A stretch of DNA of 64,000 nucleotides. Origin: Bradyrhizobium manausense (lineage in GTDB: Bacteria > Pseudomonadota > Alphaproteobacteria > Rhizobiales > Xanthobacteraceae). Both the position numbers and the translations under genes were made by a program. The notes beneath the pieces are model-generated. The model saw nothing but the letters and a program-made list of their open reading frames with translations, had not been told where the DNA came from and did no database searches. This document shows, piece after piece, positions 63,461-64,000 of this stretch. The DNA is taken from NCBI RefSeq assembly GCF_018131105.1, contig NZ_JAFCJI010000001.1, forward strand, positions 3,446,001 through 3,510,000. The letters are read 5' to 3'. Within the stretch, counting starts at the first letter, position 1. Every line of letters starts with the position of its first letter.

Positions 63461-64000
63461 ATGAATTCGCGCGTATCGTGGAGTGTTGACGGCATCGATC
63501 CATCCGTCCGGGAGCGGGCCGAAGCTGCTGCGCGCCGTGCCGGCATGTCTCTCAACGATTGGCTGAACTCCACGCTCGGCGAGACTGCCCCGCCGAACCT
63601 TCGCGGGCCTTACGATCAGCGTCAGGAGCAGCGTCCCGATCCGCGCGCGATGCCCATGCCGGGCCAGGCCAGCCAGGAGAGCCGCGAAGTCGCCGACATC
63701 CATCAGCGGCTCGACGCGATCACCCAGCAGATCGAACGGATTTCAAAGCCGGCAACGCCGCGTCCGGACGTGTCGCGCGAGCAGGGCGTCGCCCGCCAGC
63801 TCAACGACGCGATCTCGCGGCTCGATGCCCGCCTGTCGCAGATCTCGCGGCCCCAGCAGCCGCAAGCGCAGCAGCCTCAGCCGCCGCGACAGGCACCGGC
63901 ACAGGCTCCCGTTGAATCGCGCCAGCGCCAGGCCGATGCGGTCGAGCGCGCGGCCGCGCAAGTCTATCGCAACTCACCGCCCCTGAGCCCCGCATCGTTC
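63461..64000 (+). CDS. PodJ/SEL1-repeat-type polarity protein (N-terminal part, runs off window)
   Basis: From the ATG at 63461 the frame stays open for 180 codons to the window end. The start MNSRVSWSVDGIDPSVRERA, then AARRAGMSLNDWLNSTLGE, is a ribbon-helix-helix-like motif seen at the head of large alphaproteobacterial polar-localisation and SEL1-repeat proteins. A Gln/Pro/Ala-rich segment follows (QISRPQQPQAQQPQPPRQAP). Coiled-coil, membrane and SEL1 parts would lie beyond the window. Full identity is therefore tentative. Confidence 0.7.
   Translation, partial: MNSRVSWSVDGIDPSVRERAEAAARRAGMSLNDWLNSTLGETAPPNLRGPYDQRQEQRPDPRAMPMPGQASQESREVADIHQRLDAITQQIERISKPATPRPDVSREQGVARQLNDAISRLDARLSQISRPQQPQAQQPQPPRQAPAQAPVESRQRQADAVERAAAQVYRNSPPLSPASF

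Overview
The window is high-GC alphaproteobacterial chromosome and most likely comes from Bradyrhizobium or a close relative. Four things support this: a FixK/FNR-type box upstream of an ALAS-type hemA; a split F0 operon (atpI-atpB-atpE-b'-b) lying apart from F1; an aa3 cytochrome oxidase operon with the ctaB-ctaG-ctaE-DUF983-SURF1 order; and several families of short intergenic palindromes (the GAGCGCAGCGAAGCAATC type, the GGCCGGGCTCGTCCCGG type and the CTAGAG..TTTTCGAGCGAAGTGG type) that are typical of bradyrhizobial chromosomes. I saw no tRNA, rRNA, insertion sequence, phage gene or CRISPR array.

Layout. 1-2.5 kb: start of an M29 aminopeptidase, a fumarase/aspartase-superfamily lyase and a BA14K protein. 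2.7-8.2 kb: two paralogous winged-helix/TolB-like/TPR regulators, interleaved with a GFA-family protein, an MddA-type methanethiol methyltransferase and an alpha/beta hydrolase. 8.6-12.4 kb: small genes, an AEC transporter, a thioesterase and an outer-membrane barrel protein preceded by a CtrA box. 12.5-21 kb: chemoreceptor, MBL hydrolase, hemA and a very large transporter-fused hybrid histidine kinase. 21-27 kb: a compact block with an Ohr-type peroxidase, a Tat-exported hydrolase, an anchored P460 cytochrome and a dehydrogenase, divergent from a 946-residue winged-helix/NTPase/TPR regulator. 27-30.8 kb: LuxR-type response regulator, MHS transporter, YjbQ, secreted protein. 31-34 kb: F0 ATP synthase operon. 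34-39.3 kb: exported protein, GNAT, M16 peptidase, threonine synthase, a possible structured RNA and a NarL-type response regulator. 39.3-48 kb: its partner kinase and the aa3 oxidase operon. 48-56 kb: IalB, TldD, LepB, MmcQ, nucleotidyltransferase, PAN protein, glutamate-cysteine ligase, and a MarR/GST divergent pair. 56-62.5 kb: a fatty-acid beta-oxidation operon divergent from a PadR regulator. 63.4 kb to the end: the start of a cell-polarity-like protein.

How the parts work together. Respiration and its haem supply dominate: hemA (5-aminolevulinate), ctaB/ctaG/SURF1 (haem and copper assembly), ctaC/D/E (oxidase) and F0. FixK-like boxes lie upstream of hemA and, less certainly, of ctaC. 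Three divergent regulator/target pairs carry readable operators: MarR/GST has two ATGCA-N2-TGCAT dyads, PadR/beta-oxidation has two overlapping TATGC-N8-GCATA dyads, and the second TolB-like regulator has a 22-bp-spaced tandem repeat just before its GTG start. The best candidates for poorly described systems are the 21-27 kb block, which sits exactly between a transporter-kinase and a plausible cognate response regulator, and the paired TolB-like regulators at 2.7-7.3 kb.
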